Assembly (NCBI GenBank): GCA_021776145.1
Contig: JAJFGM010000776.1
Location: 1 to 6,148, forward strand
Reading direction: 5' to 3'
Source of the DNA: Kiloniellaceae bacterium
GTDB lineage: Bacteria > Pseudomonadota > Alphaproteobacteria > Kiloniellales > Kiloniellaceae
Length of the DNA stretch: 6,148 bases
The first letter of the stretch is position 1; the number at the start of each line of letters is the position of its first letter. The notes beneath the pieces are model-generated. The model worked only from the letters and a program-made list of their open reading frames with translations, made no database searches and was not told the origin of the DNA. Positions 5,694-6,148 of the stretch are shown here, one piece after another. The position numbers and the translations under genes were made by a program.

Positions 5694-6148
5694 TCACAGT
5701 TCCTCTCGGACTTGCGCGTAGGCAAGGACCGCGAACAGGACAGAGCCGCCGATGACATTGCCAATGAATGCGGGAACGACAAAACCCAAGAGGGTCGTCA
5801 CCAGATCGATGTCGCCGCCAAGCAGCAACAAGAAGGCCTCGGCGGACCCTGCAACGACGTGCGCGAAATCCCCAAGTGCGATCAGGTACGTCATACCGAT
5901 GATCACCCAGATTTCACTGCCTTGCGTATTGGGTAGCATCCACACGAGTGCGGCCACCAGAAATCCTGCCGGAACTGCGTGCAGCAGCATCTCCTGCGGG
6001 GTTTTTGCCATGAGATGGTGTGAGATCTCGAAAAAGGCCTCGACTTGTTCGGCCGAGAAGATCCCCGCGTAGACGGCGGCGCCGGCAAAACATAGAGTGC
6101 CAACAAGGTTAGCGGCAAAAACCGTGCACCAAAGCCGCAGGGTCAACA
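5694..6148 (-). CDS. Formate/nitrite transporter (FNT) family channel, C-terminal part
   Basis: The gene enters from the right edge and ends at TGA (plus-strand bases 5694-5696). About 150 residues are present, roughly the C-terminal half of a family protein of about 270-290. The reading frame is open to the edge; the TTG at 6144-6146 is an ordinary internal leucine codon rather than a start. FNT proteins form pentameric inner-membrane channels for formate, nitrite, hydrosulfide or related small anions. Hydrophobic segments lie at about 8-29, 55-72, 78-93 and 114-145 of the fragment. The conserved His96 in GDFAHVVAGSAEAF fits the central pore histidine of FocA (His209), and the ending FIGNVIGGSVLFAVLAYAQV is typical. 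The style is closer to YfdC-like FNT members than to classical FocA or NirC, so the anion is unassigned. It converges with the ferritin-like gene. Confidence 0.9.
   Translation of the reverse strand, partial: LTLRLWCTVFAANLVGTLCFAGAAVYAGIFSAEQVEAFFEISHHLMAKTPQEMLLHAVPAGFLVAALVWMLPNTQGSEIWVIIGMTYLIALGDFAHVVAGSAEAFLLLLGGDIDLVTTLLGFVVPAFIGNVIGGSVLFAVLAYAQVREEL

Overview
The window is high-GC DNA (about 80% G+C in the densest coding lines, near 50% in one intergenic stretch). It carries seven recognisable protein genes and an eighth cut by the right edge; the first of these is itself cut by the left edge. The gene families (a Rhodobacter-like TspO, a Rhodospirillum-type encapsulated-ferritin-like protein, a TauD-type dioxygenase, an AllC/HyuC-type amidohydrolase) suggest an alphaproteobacterium, possibly of the Rhodospirillales or Rhizobiales. 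That assignment is inferred from protein resemblance only. I see no tRNA, rRNA, CRISPR array, transposase or phage gene.

Left part (1-1706) is metabolic. It holds the C-terminal end of an M20-family carbamoyl-amino-acid hydrolase/allantoate amidohydrolase (+), then a maltose O-acetyltransferase-like hexapeptide-repeat enzyme (+). Convergent to these is a TauD/TfdA-type Fe(II)/2-oxoglutarate dioxygenase (-) with an intact iron-binding triad. These three fit scavenging of nitrogen, sulfur or carbon compounds, but nothing shows that they share a pathway.

The middle part (1845-5086) lies entirely on the minus strand: an HD/PDEase-like metal-dependent phosphohydrolase, a 380-bp AT-richer non-coding gap containing a good hairpin, a 12-TM-type MFS transporter of unknown substrate, and a TspO/MBR membrane protein. 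The gaps between them (380 and 207 bp) argue for separate transcription units.

The right part (5087-6148) holds a 97-residue encapsulated-ferritin (EncFtn) type protein (+), divergent from the phosphohydrolase, and a formate/nitrite-transporter family protein (-) that runs off the window. These two genes converge on a perfect 15-bp-stem hairpin, the likely shared transcription stop. The best lead is the EncFtn protein. All metal-centre residues known from Rhodospirillum rubrum EncFtn are at the same residue numbers, yet the protein ends where the ferritin domain ends. It has no capsid-targeting tail, and no encapsulin shell gene lies beside it in the window.
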